A model generated the notes under the pieces. That model searched no databases, was not told the DNA's origin, and saw only the letters and a program-made list of their open reading frames with translations. DNA of 64,000 nt from Providencia alcalifaciens (GTDB taxonomy: Bacteria > Pseudomonadota > Gammaproteobacteria > Enterobacterales > Enterobacteriaceae). Where the stretch lies: assembly GCA_025961275.1 (NCBI GenBank), contig JAOQNJ010000001.1:2935353-2999352 (forward strand). The letters are read 5' to 3'. A program made the position numbers and the translations under genes. Shown piece after piece: positions 16,375-24,845 of the stretch; the stretch's first letter is position 1; each line of letters begins with the position of its first letter.

Positions 16375-18871
16375 AATTAATGATATTAACGCTGCGGCTA
16401 CAGCCATAAGTGGAGGAAAAGGCGCAAGTTTAGTTAAAACTATTCAGGCTTTACCTGTACCTGATGGATTAATCATTTCTTGTTTAGCATACCAACAATT
16501 TATTACCCCTCTTTTATCACAAATTAATGACTTATTGGTAGAGCATGCAGGTAATGAGCAAAAGGCCAGCCACTTTATTCGTGAATTGATATTATCTACC
16601 CCACTTCCTGGCTCATTAATTAACGCAATCAACAATTATTTAGTCGATACAAATCTTGATTCTGTCCCCTTAGCGGTACGTTCATCAGGAACACTTGAAG
16701 ATATGCCGGGTGCTGCCTTTGCAGGGCAGCACGATACTATTTTAGGTGTCCGTACTTTAACTGATTTACAGGATGCTATACGTCAATGCTATGCATCTCT
16801 TTGGCATGCCCATGTGATGCTTTATCGCCAACATCTACAACTCGAACATTCACAAGCTGCAATGGCAATCGTATTACAGCGTATGGTAGATGTTAGAACA
16901 AATGAAGCTGCAGGAGTTGCATTTTCAATTAACCCCGTTCAAGGTGATCTATCATCTGTACTGATTAATGCTGCATTTGGCCTCGGTGAAACTGTTGTCG
17001 GTGGTGAAGATCCTATCGATGAATATCAAGTTGCACGAGAAAGCTTGCAGGTCACAGATAAAATTATTGCCGATAAATACCAAGCGATTGTCATGACAGA
17101 GACCGCTACCGAAAAAGTTTCTCTTAATATGACGGCTAAATTGCAAAGTTCGTTAAGTGATGAGAAATGTAAATTAGTGGCGAAATTAGCAATTCAAGCC
17201 GAGCAATACTTTGATTTTCCTCAGGATATTGAATGGGCATTTCATGACGGTCAGCTCTGGTTATTACAATCACGCAATGTGACACAGATAGCGGCAGTAT
17301 GGACTCGAGATGAATCTGCTGAACGTTTTCCTAACCCTATCACCCCACTAACTTGGGATATGTGTGAAGCTGGTTTTCATGCATCACTCAACTATAGCTT
17401 GAATTTAATGGGGTTACCGTCCTTCAATGGTAAATGGTTTGGAATGAAAGATTACTATATTTATGGTAATCAGAACGCAGTAGCGCTTTATCATAATCGC
17501 TTACCAACGTCTTTGATGAATGATTTACCCACACTATTAGCTTCATTGCCGGAAATTGCCCAGAAATTTGCTTGGGTGCAAGAACTTCCTATTACATGGA
17601 TGCGTGATTTAGATAAATATTTAATCGGTATAGGCGCGTTATATAACGAACCCTTACAGGAAAAAAACCTGCAACAGTTATGGGACTATGTGCAACGAAT
17701 TAATAATCTTGGCTCCGATTACTTTTTACCCAATATTGCTATTTCCCTCACCCAGCGTTCCCTTTATGCAGCATTAATTGCGCTATTAAAAATGTTCTTT
17801 AATGGCAATGAACAGCAAGCACACCAAACTTTAGATAGTTTAATTGGGATGTCTGAAACTAAGACAGGCCAAGTCAATCTTGAGCTTTGGGTGTTATCTC
17901 GTGATGTTCGTGTAGTACCAGAGTTATTTGAGCTTTTAAACAAGCCCGATGCTGACACAATCATGCAGGAGCTAGAGCAAGAACATCCAGAATTCTTCAC
18001 CAAATTTAGTACATTCTTGACCAACCACGGTCATCGCGAATTAGACTTTGATGCCTATCACCCAACATGGTTAGATGCACCTCATATTGTCTTAATACAA
18101 ATCAGAGTCATGGCTGAGCTTGAAGAGAATAAGCAATCCGAGAGCGCATTAAGCAAAAAGATTGAGCAATCAAAAACTGAATTTTCACTTATCGCTAATG
18201 CGCCTGAAGAGTTACGTTATTTCTTACAAGAAATTATTCGCCTTGCACGTAGCTATACTGCATTAGACGATTTAGAGCACTATCAGACAACTCGTTTAGC
18301 TTTACCAATGCGTCGAGGTTTAAAGGCTTTAGGTGAGCGTTTAGTGATTAGAGAGGTGATTGATACCGCGTCTGATGTTTACTTCGCCAATCAAGCGAAT
18401 CTAGCACAAGCAATATCGAACCCAACGCCTCAACAATTTAGCGAATTACGTCAACATATTTACGCTAATAAACAAGGTTATCAACAGGCTAAAGCATCAG
18501 CACCAGAGTGGATTTATGGACAAAAGCACACTGATGATATTGATAAAAATGTAAATGCACTGAAAGGCCTGGCTGGAAGTGCTGGCATTATTGAAGGTGA
18601 GGTATTTCTTGTACATGGGCCAGAAGATTTTGCTGACTTCCCTCAAGGCGCAATATTAGTTGCTCGTACTACTAACCCTGCTTGGACTGCGCTGTTCTAT
18701 CGAGCATCTGGCATTATTACAGAAAGTGGTGGTCCATTATCTCATGGTGCCGTGACAGCTCGTGAGTTAGGGCTCCCCGCGGTTATGGGGGTGTATCGTA
18801 TTATGGATACTTTAACTAATGGTCAAAGAGTCAAAGTGAATGGCCAAACCGGCACTATTGAACTACTTTAA
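16358..18871 (+). CDS. PEP synthase / rifampin phosphotransferase-like dikinase
   Basis: 837 residues. The N-terminal ATP-grasp domain (about 1-310) has GGKGASLVKT, VRSSGTLEDMPGAAFAGQ and DIEWAFHDGQLWLLQSRN. A middle region of about 430 residues lacks obvious motifs. The C-terminal swivelling domain has the phosphohistidine motif GGPLSHGAVTAREL, His at residue 796. There is no PEP/pyruvate TIM-barrel domain, so the layout (ATP-grasp, substrate domain, His domain at the end) matches rifampin phosphotransferases rather than PpsA. It may phosphorylate a small molecule or lipid precursor using both ATP phosphates. Being the last gene of a lipid-enzyme operon argues against a dedicated rifampin role. 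A terminator follows. Confidence 0.75.
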   Translation: MDLIYKINDINAAATAISGGKGASLVKTIQALPVPDGLIISCLAYQQFITPLLSQINDLLVEHAGNEQKASHFIRELILSTPLPGSLINAINNYLVDTNLDSVPLAVRSSGTLEDMPGAAFAGQHDTILGVRTLTDLQDAIRQCYASLWHAHVMLYRQHLQLEHSQAAMAIVLQRMVDVRTNEAAGVAFSINPVQGDLSSVLINAAFGLGETVVGGEDPIDEYQVARESLQVTDKIIADKYQAIVMTETATEKVSLNMTAKLQSSLSDEKCKLVAKLAIQAEQYFDFPQDIEWAFHDGQLWLLQSRNVTQIAAVWTRDESAERFPNPITPLTWDMCEAGFHASLNYSLNLMGLPSFNGKWFGMKDYYIYGNQNAVALYHNRLPTSLMNDLPTLLASLPEIAQKFAWVQELPITWMRDLDKYLIGIGALYNEPLQEKNLQQLWDYVQRINNLGSDYFLPNIAISLTQRSLYAALIALLKMFFNGNEQQAHQTLDSLIGMSETKTGQVNLELWVLSRDVRVVPELFELLNKPDADTIMQELEQEHPEFFTKFSTFLTNHGHRELDFDAYHPTWLDAPHIVLIQIRVMAELEENKQSESALSKKIEQSKTEFSLIANAPEELRYFLQEIIRLARSYTALDDLEHYQTTRLALPMRRGLKALGERLVIREVIDTASDVYFANQANLAQAISNPTPQQFSELRQHIYANKQGYQQAKASAPEWIYGQKHTDDIDKNVNALKGLAGSAGIIEGEVFLVHGPEDFADFPQGAILVARTTNPAWTALFYRASGIITESGGPLSHGAVTARELGLPAVMGVYRIMDTLTNGQRVKVNGQTGTIELL

Positions 18872-18893
18872 CCCATATAGATTGTAAAAGTAC

Positions 18894-18925
18894 AAATGCC
18901 AGTTCGAGTCTAAGGCTGGCATTTT
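18894..18925 (+). terminator. Intrinsic terminator of the four-gene operon
   Basis: AAATGCCAG / CTGGCATTT stem followed by TTT, 22 bases after the stop. It may also serve the converging gene at 18957. Confidence 0.8.
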
Positions 18926-18956
18926 CTTCATCGTCAAAACCTCATGAATTAATTTT

Positions 18957-19580
18957 TTATCGGCTACTTAGCGCTAACTTTGCTGCAAATAACATAAACA
19001 CACCGCCAGTAGAACGATCCATCCACTTAATGAAACCCGATTTTTTTAATAATCTCGATGTGTATTTAGTAGCAAAAATTAAGGTTAAACACCAAAGTGT
19101 TCCCATAACAACATGAATAGATACAAGTAAAAATGTCCAAATAACGGGTGAATGCCCTGATGGAATAAATTGTGGTAAAAATGAAATATAAAATACGCCC
19201 ATTTTAGGATTTAAAACATTGCCCAGCATTCCTCTTACAAACCAATTACTGGATGAGTCATTTTCGATTTTACTGGTATCAAATACTCGACGAGGTCGCG
19301 TAATTAACTGAAAACCTAACCAACACAGATATAACGCCCCACACCATTTTAATATATTGTAAGCAAGTTCTGATGAAGCGAGTAATGCGGCTAAGCCAAA
19401 AGCAACCAGAGCCCCCCAAATAAAACACCCCGTATCAATACCCAGTGTCGCTTGAAATGCTTTTTTCCCTCCTTCCGCCATCGCTGTTCGCAACACAAGC
19501 GCAGTATCAAGTCCTGGGGTGAGCGTGAGAAATAACGCGCTTACGGAATAAGCGAGCAGTAAATCTGTAATGGACATCAT
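18957..19580 (-). CDS. LysE/RhtB-family exporter
   Basis: 207 residues with six hydrophobic segments. FLTLTPGLDTALVLR near the N-terminus and GNVLNPKMGVFYISFLPQF in the middle are the two conserved LysE-family blocks. Members export amino acids or similar metabolites; the substrate here is unknown. An ATG one codon later is equally possible as start. It reads the same way as the metI-like gene, 39 bases downstream of it, so it could be an end-member of that ABC operon. Confidence 0.85.
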   Translation of the reverse strand: MMSITDLLLAYSVSALFLTLTPGLDTALVLRTAMAEGGKKAFQATLGIDTGCFIWGALVAFGLAALLASSELAYNILKWCGALYLCWLGFQLITRPRRVFDTSKIENDSSSNWFVRGMLGNVLNPKMGVFYISFLPQFIPSGHSPVIWTFLLVSIHVVMGTLWCLTLIFATKYTSRLLKKSGFIKWMDRSTGGVFMLFAAKLALSSR

Positions 19581-19619
19581 TGTCTCTCCGACACATCACA
19601 ACTCATCAATAACGTATAT

Positions 19620-20279
19620 CTAACGACGGTGAGCTAATCGCCGTACTAAAAAATCGCCCAACGACTGAACCCCTTGTACCATCACTATCAGTAATAACAC
19701 TGTACCAATCATTATTTGATCATTAAAACGCAGATAACCATAACGTATCGCTAAATCCCCTAATCCACCACCACCAATAACGCCGGCCATAGCAGAAAAA
19801 CCAATCAGTAATACAATCGTTAAGGTAATGCCCGCTAAAATGGATGGAAGTGCTTCAGGTAATAAGGCTTTGCTAATAACATGCCAAACATTTCCACCCA
19901 TTGATAAAATAGCTTCAATACGCCCTTTATCAACTTCATCGAGTGCATTTTCAACAACCCGAGAAAAAAATGGAAAAGCACCAATGGTAATGGGAACAAT
20001 CGCCGCTGTACTTCCTAAGGTTGTTCCTATCAACAATCGCGTAAAAGGGATAAGTGCAATCAGCAACACAATAAAGGGTAATGAACGCCCAATATTGATG
20101 ATAGTTCCCAGCAATGCATTAAATTTAGGCATTGCAAATATGCCAGTTGGGCGAGTAATAAATAATACGATCCCCACTGGCAAGCCAATCAGTACAGTAA
20201 ATAAGGCAGCAAACAGAACCATATATAGCGTTTCTAAAGTCCCATTTAATAAAATGGGATATAAATATTCCCAGCTCAT
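19620..20279 (-). CDS. MetI-like ABC permease
   Basis: 219 residues, five to six membrane segments, with the permease EAA loop in [13 protein letters not shown]. It closely resembles MetI (E. coli 217 residues), e.g. [23 protein letters not shown] and [13 protein letters not shown]. The ATG at 20279 is chosen because it forms an ATGA overlap with the metN-like stop; an ATG at 20291 is also open. It forms the channel of a methionine-type importer with the two genes upstream. Confidence 0.85.
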   Translation of the reverse strand: MSWEYLYPILLNGTLETLYMVLFAALFTVLIGLPVGIVLFITRPTGIFAMPKFNALLGTIINIGRSLPFIVLLIALIPFTRLLIGTTLGSTAAIVPITIGAFPFFSRVVENALDEVDKGRIEAILSMGGNVWHVISKALLPEALPSILAGITLTIVLLIGFSAMAGVIGGGGLGDLAIRYGYLRFNDQIMIGTVLLLIVMVQGVQSLGDFLVRRLAHRR

Positions 20280-21067
20280 GCTACTGCGCATAATATCACC
20301 TTTTCCAAACCATGACGGCGCAAAAAGACACGTTCAGTTTCGTGATCAAATAATAAAAATTTGCGTAAAATCGACTCAGATTGGCGGAGAAGATCACTGA
20401 TCTTGCCACTTTCGCGAACCTCGCCCTTTTCGAGTAAAGCAGCGTGGTCACATATATTTTTTACGACTTCCAGCTCATGCGTTATTAGTACAATCGTCAG
20501 CCCTAGCTTGCGATGAATATTGCTAAGTAGATTCAAAATTGACAGCGTTATTTCTGGATCAAGCGCACTTGTTGCTTCATCACACAACAAATAATCCGGC
20601 TCAGCAGCAAGCGCTCTGGCAATACCAACGCGTTGTTTCTGACCACCAGACAACTGTGATGGAAAAGCATTTGCTTTATCACTTAATTCAACCAATTCTA
20701 ATAACTCTGCAACACGTTTCTTCCGCAGAGCAGCGGGTACACCAATTATCTCCAATGGCACGGCAATATTGTCAGCAACAGAACGAGAATGTAACAAGTT
20801 AAAATGCTGAAAAATCATTCCAGTACGCTGGCGATGTTTATTCAGTTTTCTCCCGCTAAGATTCGTTATCTCTTGCCCACTCACGGTGATACGGCCTGAA
20901 GTAGGCCGTTCCAACAAATTAAGACAGCGAATAAGAGTGCTTTTCCCCGCGCCACTGTGTCCCAAGACGCCATAAATGGCACCTGTTGGAATCGTGAGAG
21001 AAATATCGTTCAATGCCGGTCGGCCTTCTCCGGTATAAATCTTACTCAGCCTGTCAATGACTATCAT
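20276..21067 (-). CDS. MetN-like ABC ATPase without the C-terminal regulatory domain
   Basis: 263 residues. Walker A GHSGAGKS at 36-43, Q-loop IFQHFNLL, signature [15 protein letters not shown], Walker [15 protein letters not shown]-loop ITHELEVV. Canonical MetN is about 343 residues and has a C-terminal NIL/ACT-like domain that binds methionine and inhibits transport; here the protein ends soon after the cassette. So it is MetN-family but probably lacks methionine feedback, or serves another substrate. ATGA overlaps join it to the genes on both sides. Confidence 0.85.
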   Translation of the reverse strand: MIVIDRLSKIYTGEGRPALNDISLTIPTGAIYGVLGHSGAGKSTLIRCLNLLERPTSGRITVSGQEITNLSGRKLNKHRQRTGMIFQHFNLLHSRSVADNIAVPLEIIGVPAALRKKRVAELLELVELSDKANAFPSQLSGGQKQRVGIARALAAEPDYLLCDEATSALDPEITLSILNLLSNIHRKLGLTIVLITHELEVVKNICDHAALLEKGEVRESGKISDLLRQSESILRKFLLFDHETERVFLRRHGLEKVILCAVA

Positions 21068-21870
21068 GGTTTAACGGCAGTGACAGGGATCACTGATCCT
21101 TGGTATTTTTCAAGAATAAATTTAGCGACTTCTGGCGATTCAAGGTCTTTGGCTAATTTTTCAATTCGTGGATCTTTCGCGAGCTTAGGCGTCGTGACAA
21201 GAATATTTGCGTACGGGTTATTTTCAACTGTTTCAAGAGCAAGTGAATCTTTTGCAGGAGATAAACCTGCATCTAACACTAAGTTTCCATTGATAACGCC
21301 TAGATCAACATCATCAAGTGAACGAATAATTTGGGGTGCATCAACTTCCAGTATTTTTAACTTTTTTGGATTTGTCACAATGTCTTTCGGCGTTGCCAGA
21401 CTCGTTGCCGGATCATTAAAGCCTTCTTTCAGCGTGATCAAACCATTATTTTGTAGCAAGAATAGCGCACGGCTTAAGTTAGTTGGATTGTTAGGCACGG
21501 CCACTTTCGCGCCATCGGGAATAGATTTCAGATCTTTATGTTTGGTTGAATAAATACCTAATGGCTCAAGATGGACGGTCGCGACGACAGCAAACGTTTT
21601 ACCGAGTGCCTGTTCTTGATTCTTTAAATAAGGTACATGCTGAAAGAAATTGGCGTCAACATCACCATTTACGACGAGTTCATTCGCATTGAGACCCGGA
21701 CTCAGTTCAACGATTTTCAGATCTAATGATGGGTCTATTTTATTCACAAACGCTAAAATTTCTGCATGTGGAACTGGGTCTGCCGCTACACGCAAAGATG
21801 CAGCCTGTGCACTGATTGCGAGAGAAACAGATAGTGCGATGCCTGTTAACGTAGTAATAATCTTTTTCAT
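21064..21870 (-). CDS. NlpA/MetQ-family substrate-binding protein, non-lipidated
   Basis: 268 residues. An N-terminal signal peptide ([19 protein letters not shown]) ends AQA-A, a signal peptidase I type site; there is no lipobox cysteine, unlike MetQ. The mature part has the NlpA pattern: [51 protein letters not shown]-like segment and ILVTTP. It should capture the ligand in the periplasm for the permease. It is the first cistron of the transporter operon, preceded 22 bases upstream by a possible 30-codon leader. Methionine or another sulfur compound is the guess. Confidence 0.85.
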   Translation of the reverse strand: MKKIITTLTGIALSVSLAISAQAASLRVAADPVPHAEILAFVNKIDPSLDLKIVELSPGLNANELVVNGDVDANFFQHVPYLKNQEQALGKTFAVVATVHLEPLGIYSTKHKDLKSIPDGAKVAVPNNPTNLSRALFLLQNNGLITLKEGFNDPATSLATPKDIVTNPKKLKILEVDAPQIIRSLDDVDLGVINGNLVLDAGLSPAKDSLALETVENNPYANILVTTPKLAKDPRIEKLAKDLESPEVAKFILEKYQGSVIPVTAVKP

Positions 21871-21892
21871 AATTAATTTCCTATTCTATTTC

Positions 21893-21985
21893 TTAGAAAG
21901 TCAGTTCACTTTCAGTACGTAAGGCATCAGAATTAAGGTGCTCTAGATTAAGAATAGATAACGAGGGAGTCGCTATTGTTGTCAT
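21893..21985 (-). CDS. Possible 30-codon leader peptide upstream of the MetQ-like gene
   Basis: A short frame on the operon strand starts with ATG at 21985 behind AGGTG and ends 22 bases before the metQ-like ATG. It begins MTTIATPSLSILNLEHL and closes RTESELTF. It is too short to judge by composition and I do not recognise it, but its ribosome site, strand and spacing suggest a translated leader rather than chance. No MetJ box or SAM riboswitch is seen in this 400-base gap; the rest (21986-22272) is AT-rich with no other feature. Confidence 0.35.
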   Translation of the reverse strand: MTTIATPSLSILNLEHLNSDALRTESELTF

Positions 21986-22272
21986 TGGGCACCTATATTT
22001 ATTAAATACTTATTTATCAAATAAATAATTAAAGATTTAGAGCAATGCAGTTATCTGTCAAACCGCATCACAACTCCCATCTCATGGCTAATGGATAACA
22101 ACGCCTAAGTTACTTAAAAACAATTACGTTAATAAATATTATTTAATTCTAATATAGATATATTTAATGATAATAAAAAAAAGAAATTAACAATCAAAAG
22201 GTTCTATTAAATTAATAACTGACAGAATAATATTAACGATATGACGGCTATCCATTAGAAAAGGTCAACATA

Positions 22273-23172
22273 ATGCCAACTATTACCGCTCAACTTTCCC
22301 TACCCCCTCATTTTCGAGCTAATGATTTTTTTGCCTTTCATTTAAGAGATCAACAAAATATCGCAGAGATTGTTGAAGGCAATTTATTACACAAAGGCAT
22401 TTTATGGGAAGGTTCCTCTGCTCAACTAGTTATAGCTCTCGATGAAAGCAACGCGACAATTTCACTTGATATTGACGACCAAAAAGCTATTCCTTGTGGG
22501 CAGAAAGTAGTTGAACTCGGCAAACACATGTTGGGTTTACAACAAGATATCAAGCAATTTGAAGTTCAATACCTATCCCATCCCGTTATTGGTCAATTGA
22601 TTAGCCACCAGCGAGGGCTGCGTATCTACCAATCTGCTAGCGCTTTTGAAGCATTAGTGTGGGCTATTATTAGTCAACAAATCAGTGTTATCGCAGCAAT
22701 TGCAATACGTCGACGTTTTATTCAAGCGACAGGCTCAATGCATTCATCAGGTATTTGGTGCTTTCCAGATGCGCAGCATGTCAGCGTAGTTGATGATGAA
22801 ACTTTACGACAAGCGGGCTTTTCAATGGGGAAAATTGTCGCTATACGCGCACTTTGTGATGCTATTTTAACTAAAAAAATCGATTTATCGGTACGAATCG
22901 ATCACCACAATGCACAGGAACTCACGGATCAGCTCCTCTGCCTAAAAGGTATTGGGCCTTGGACAGTAAGCTATGCACTTTTGCGCGGCTTTAACTATCT
23001 CGATGGTTCTTTGCATGGGGATGTCGCGGCAAGACGTAACTTGCAACCGCTTTTGGGTATGGAGACTCAACCTACCACCAAAGAAACTGAAAAATGGCTT
23101 GAAGAATTTTCACCGTGGCGTGCGCTAGTTGCCGCACATTTATGGCACAGCCAATCTGCTGCTGGTTATTAA
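22273..23172 (+). CDS. AlkA-type DNA-3-methyladenine glycosylase II
   Basis: 299 residues. The N-terminal half is a TBP-like AlkA_N region. The C-terminal half is HhH-GPD: ALVWAIISQQISVIAAI, the helix-hairpin-helix LKGIGPWTVSYALLRG, and the catalytic Asp at about 250 in HGDVAARRNL. It removes alkylated bases from DNA in base excision repair. E. coli AlkA (282) is part of the Ada response; no Ada box was searched for. It stands alone. An imperfect hairpin at about 23284-23314 may end the transcript. Confidence 0.85.
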   Translation: MPTITAQLSLPPHFRANDFFAFHLRDQQNIAEIVEGNLLHKGILWEGSSAQLVIALDESNATISLDIDDQKAIPCGQKVVELGKHMLGLQQDIKQFEVQYLSHPVIGQLISHQRGLRIYQSASAFEALVWAIISQQISVIAAIAIRRRFIQATGSMHSSGIWCFPDAQHVSVVDDETLRQAGFSMGKIVAIRALCDAILTKKIDLSVRIDHHNAQELTDQLLCLKGIGPWTVSYALLRGFNYLDGSLHGDVAARRNLQPLLGMETQPTTKETEKWLEEFSPWRALVAAHLWHSQSAAGY

Positions 23173-23344
23173 TCAAGCTTTTATTCAAAATAACTTGGTC
23201 TGTGATATGCTTTGCTACTACTTAGCTGAACTCATAATAGTTTAACGATATATTAAATAAGGATTATTTCGTTATTTCGGTAAAATAATAATCCTGCTTA
23301 GGAATAATTATTCTAATAATAAAGCTATGTAATTAAAAACAGTA

Positions 23345-23372
23345 TTGACATAGGTTTTAAAAGCTGTAGATT
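23345..23372 (+). promoter_or_regulatory. Sigma70-type promoter of RNA locus 1
   Basis: TTGACA at 23345-23350, 16-base spacer, TAGATT at 23367-23372. The stretch AAAAACAGTATTGACATA upstream is nearly the same at locus 2, so the promoter was duplicated with the RNA. Confidence 0.7.
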
Positions 23373-23378
23373 ACAGAA

Positions 23379-23739
23379 GTAACAGCAATACATACGCTGT
23401 TATCAGTAAAGCTAAAGCCACGATTAGGCTGCAGCTAAATAGAGTTAAACGCGATGATGTAACGCTCCGATTTATTGGGTCAGTTGCAACTGCAATAGTT
23501 AGCAACATGTGTAAAGCAACGCATCAATAGTCTATATCGCGTGGGGAGTGTACTTGTTTAGATCATCTTTATGATGACCGTTTATAACGAATATTATATG
23601 GAGACCAATCAGTACCCATATTATTGAATAAGCGTGTACATTTTAAATGCTATATTAAAATGTTATTAAGTCTTTAATGTTAAATATAAAACTAGTAGTA
23701 TCTTAAAAGCCCTGAACGTATTAACGTTGGGGCTTTTTA
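23379..23739 (+). ncRNA. Predicted structured small RNA, locus 1 (about 360 nt)
   Basis: It is bounded by the promoter above and a terminator at 23706-23739 (AAAGCCC...GGGCTTT then TTT). No conserved reading frame. Predicted stems: 5' hairpin TAACAGC / GCTGTTA (23380-23386 with 23396-23402); second hairpin AGCT...AGCC / GGCT...AGCT (23410-23413, 23416-23419, 23427-23430, 23433-23436); long-range ACGCGAT / ATCGCGT (23449-23455 with 23536-23542); TCATC-TTTAT-GATGA hairpin next to it. The same elements recur in locus 2 with compensating changes. It is not tmRNA, RNase P RNA or 6S by sequence, and GGA motifs are too few for CsrB. Function unknown; a trans-acting regulator or a type I toxin-antitoxin-like RNA are the options I can imagine. 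Confidence 0.6.
23449..23620 (+). repeat. RNA core repeat, copy 1
   Basis: The block from ACGCGATGATGTAACGC to about GACCAATCAGTACC, containing GGGGAGTGTACTTGTTTAGA. Copies 2 and 3 begin at 24198 and 24427. Confidence 0.75.
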
Positions 23740-24091
23740 TCATTTACAGTGCAAGAATAAGAATAACAAAATTTATTTACAAAACATTAGCAACATCAAG
23801 CTTCATTGTATTAACCACATTAGGCTTTGAAAAATAATAAAAATTAAAATGTCACCAACCTTACTGATTGAATAATATATAAAAATCATGAGTATGATGA
23901 CTTATCCTTGCATCGCAGATGCTTTTTCAATGATGGTAAAGCAACCAGTAAAAATGATAACCTACTCTTATATTTAAATATTTTCATATTGAATAAGCAT
24001 TGTTTTGTATTTTAGTTATTATATAAATAACGAGTTTGCCACATATCAAAATCATTATTTTAACAATTAGATTATGTAAATAAAAACAGTA
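23740..24091 (+). other. AT-rich spacer between RNA loci
   Basis: About 350 bases without a gene. GCATC-GCA-GATGC followed by TTTTT at about 23910-23928 looks like a short terminator and may be the end of a decayed further copy or of a small transcript; nothing else is recognisable. Confidence 0.3.
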
Positions 24092-24119
24092 TTGACATAA
24101 AATTTAAACGCTGTAGATT
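24092..24119 (+). promoter_or_regulatory. Sigma70-type promoter of RNA locus 2
   Basis: TTGACA at 24092-24097, 16-base spacer, TAGATT at 24114-24119; the same layout as locus 1. Confidence 0.7.
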
Positions 24120-24197
24120 CGTATGTAACAGCAGAACGCAAGCTGTTATAAGCAGTAAAGCGAGAGCTTCAATAAGCCGCCGCTAATATAGAAATGA

Positions 24198-24367
24198 ACG
24201 CGATGATGTAAGGCTTCGAATTACGAGTTGAGTTGCAGCTTTAATAGTTAGCAAACGAGTAAAGCAACGTATTAAAAGCCTATATCGCGTGGGGAGTATA
24301 CTTGTTTAGATAATCTTTATGATGACCGTTTTTATAACGAATATTATATGGAGACCAATCAGTACCT
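24198..24367 (+). repeat. RNA core repeat, copy 2
   Basis: Starts ACGCGATGATGTAAGGC. The long-range partner ATCGCGT is at 24284-24290. The stretch GGAGACCAATCAGTACC matches copy 1 exactly. Confidence 0.75.
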
Positions 24368-24426
24368 ATATTTTTACAGGTGTGTATATTTTAAATTTTG
24401 TATCAAGTTAAAGTAGTAATGTTTAA

Positions 24427-24600
24427 ACGCGATGATGTAACGCTTTGAATCACGAGTTAATTTGCAACTGCAATAGTTAGCAAAACGAGTAAAGCAACGC
24501 ATCAAAAGTCTATATAGCGAGGGGAGTGTACTAGTTTAGTTCATCGATATGATGACAATTTTTACGACCAAGATTATATGGAGAAAGTCAGTAGGTTAGT
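24427..24600 (+). repeat. RNA core repeat, copy 3
   Basis: Starts ACGCGATGATGTAACGC, 229 bases after copy 2. More diverged downstream (GGAGAAAGTCAGTAGG). It shares its 3' part (AATAAGCGTGTACATTTTAA) with locus 1, so locus 2 looks like a fusion of two units. Confidence 0.7.
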
Positions 24601-24805
24601 AGTATCCATATTGTAATAAGCGTGTACATTTTAAATGCAGTATCAAAGTAGTATTAAGTTAATAAGTTCTTAATGTTAAAAATACAATTTGCAGTACCTT
24701 AAAAGCCCTGACAGCATTCAACGTCAGGGCTTTTATTATTTATATGATGTTCATTTCTAAAAAACGTTATGTTAAGCACTCGGGTCTAGTCATAAAATTT
24801 TCTAG

Positions 24806-24836
24806 AAAAACCCAATTCGGCATAACGCCGAATTGG
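24806..24836 (-). terminator. Intrinsic terminator of poxB
   Basis: Minus-strand stem CCAATTCGGC / GCCGAATTGG with a 5-base loop, then GTTTTTC. Confidence 0.88.
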
Positions 24837-24845
24837 ATTTCCACA

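Larger units (their letters stand above)
24126..24736 (+). ncRNA. Predicted structured small RNA, locus 2 with duplicated core (about 610 nt)
   Basis: The 5' hairpin TAACAGC / GCTGTTA is kept (24126-24132, 24142-24148) while its loop differs from locus 1. The second hairpin shows covariation: outer stem AGCG / CGCT (24159-24162, 24181-24184) replaces AGCT / AGCT, and inner GCTT / AAGC (24166-24169, 24174-24177) replaces GCC / GGC. The core follows twice (from 24198 and 24427) with no promoter or terminator between, then a perfect 12-bp terminator stem AAAAGCCCTGAC / GTCAGGGCTTTT at 24701-24734. In copy 3 the long-range stem is damaged (ACGCGAT faces ATAGCGA). It could be one long RNA or be processed into two. 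Function unknown. Confidence 0.55.

Noticed and set aside
16358-18871. Calling this gene ppsA or a true rifampin-resistance phosphotransferase
   Set aside because: It lacks the C-terminal PEP/pyruvate barrel of PpsA, and the lipid-enzyme operon does not suggest a dedicated antibiotic resistance role. Only the domain layout is supported.
23571-24412. Short frames starting ATGATG in the RNA core (18, 30 and 16 codons) as possible type I toxins
   Set aside because: A 2-base indel between copies 1 and 2 changes the frame and the peptides differ in sequence and length, so coding is not conserved. RNA structure explains the repeats better.
23345-24736. CRISPR array, ToxI-type antitoxin repeats, CsrB/C or retron RNA
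   Set aside because: Repeats are about 170-360 bases, not short and regularly spaced; no cas, toxN or reverse transcriptase gene nearby; GGA motifs are too few for CsrB.
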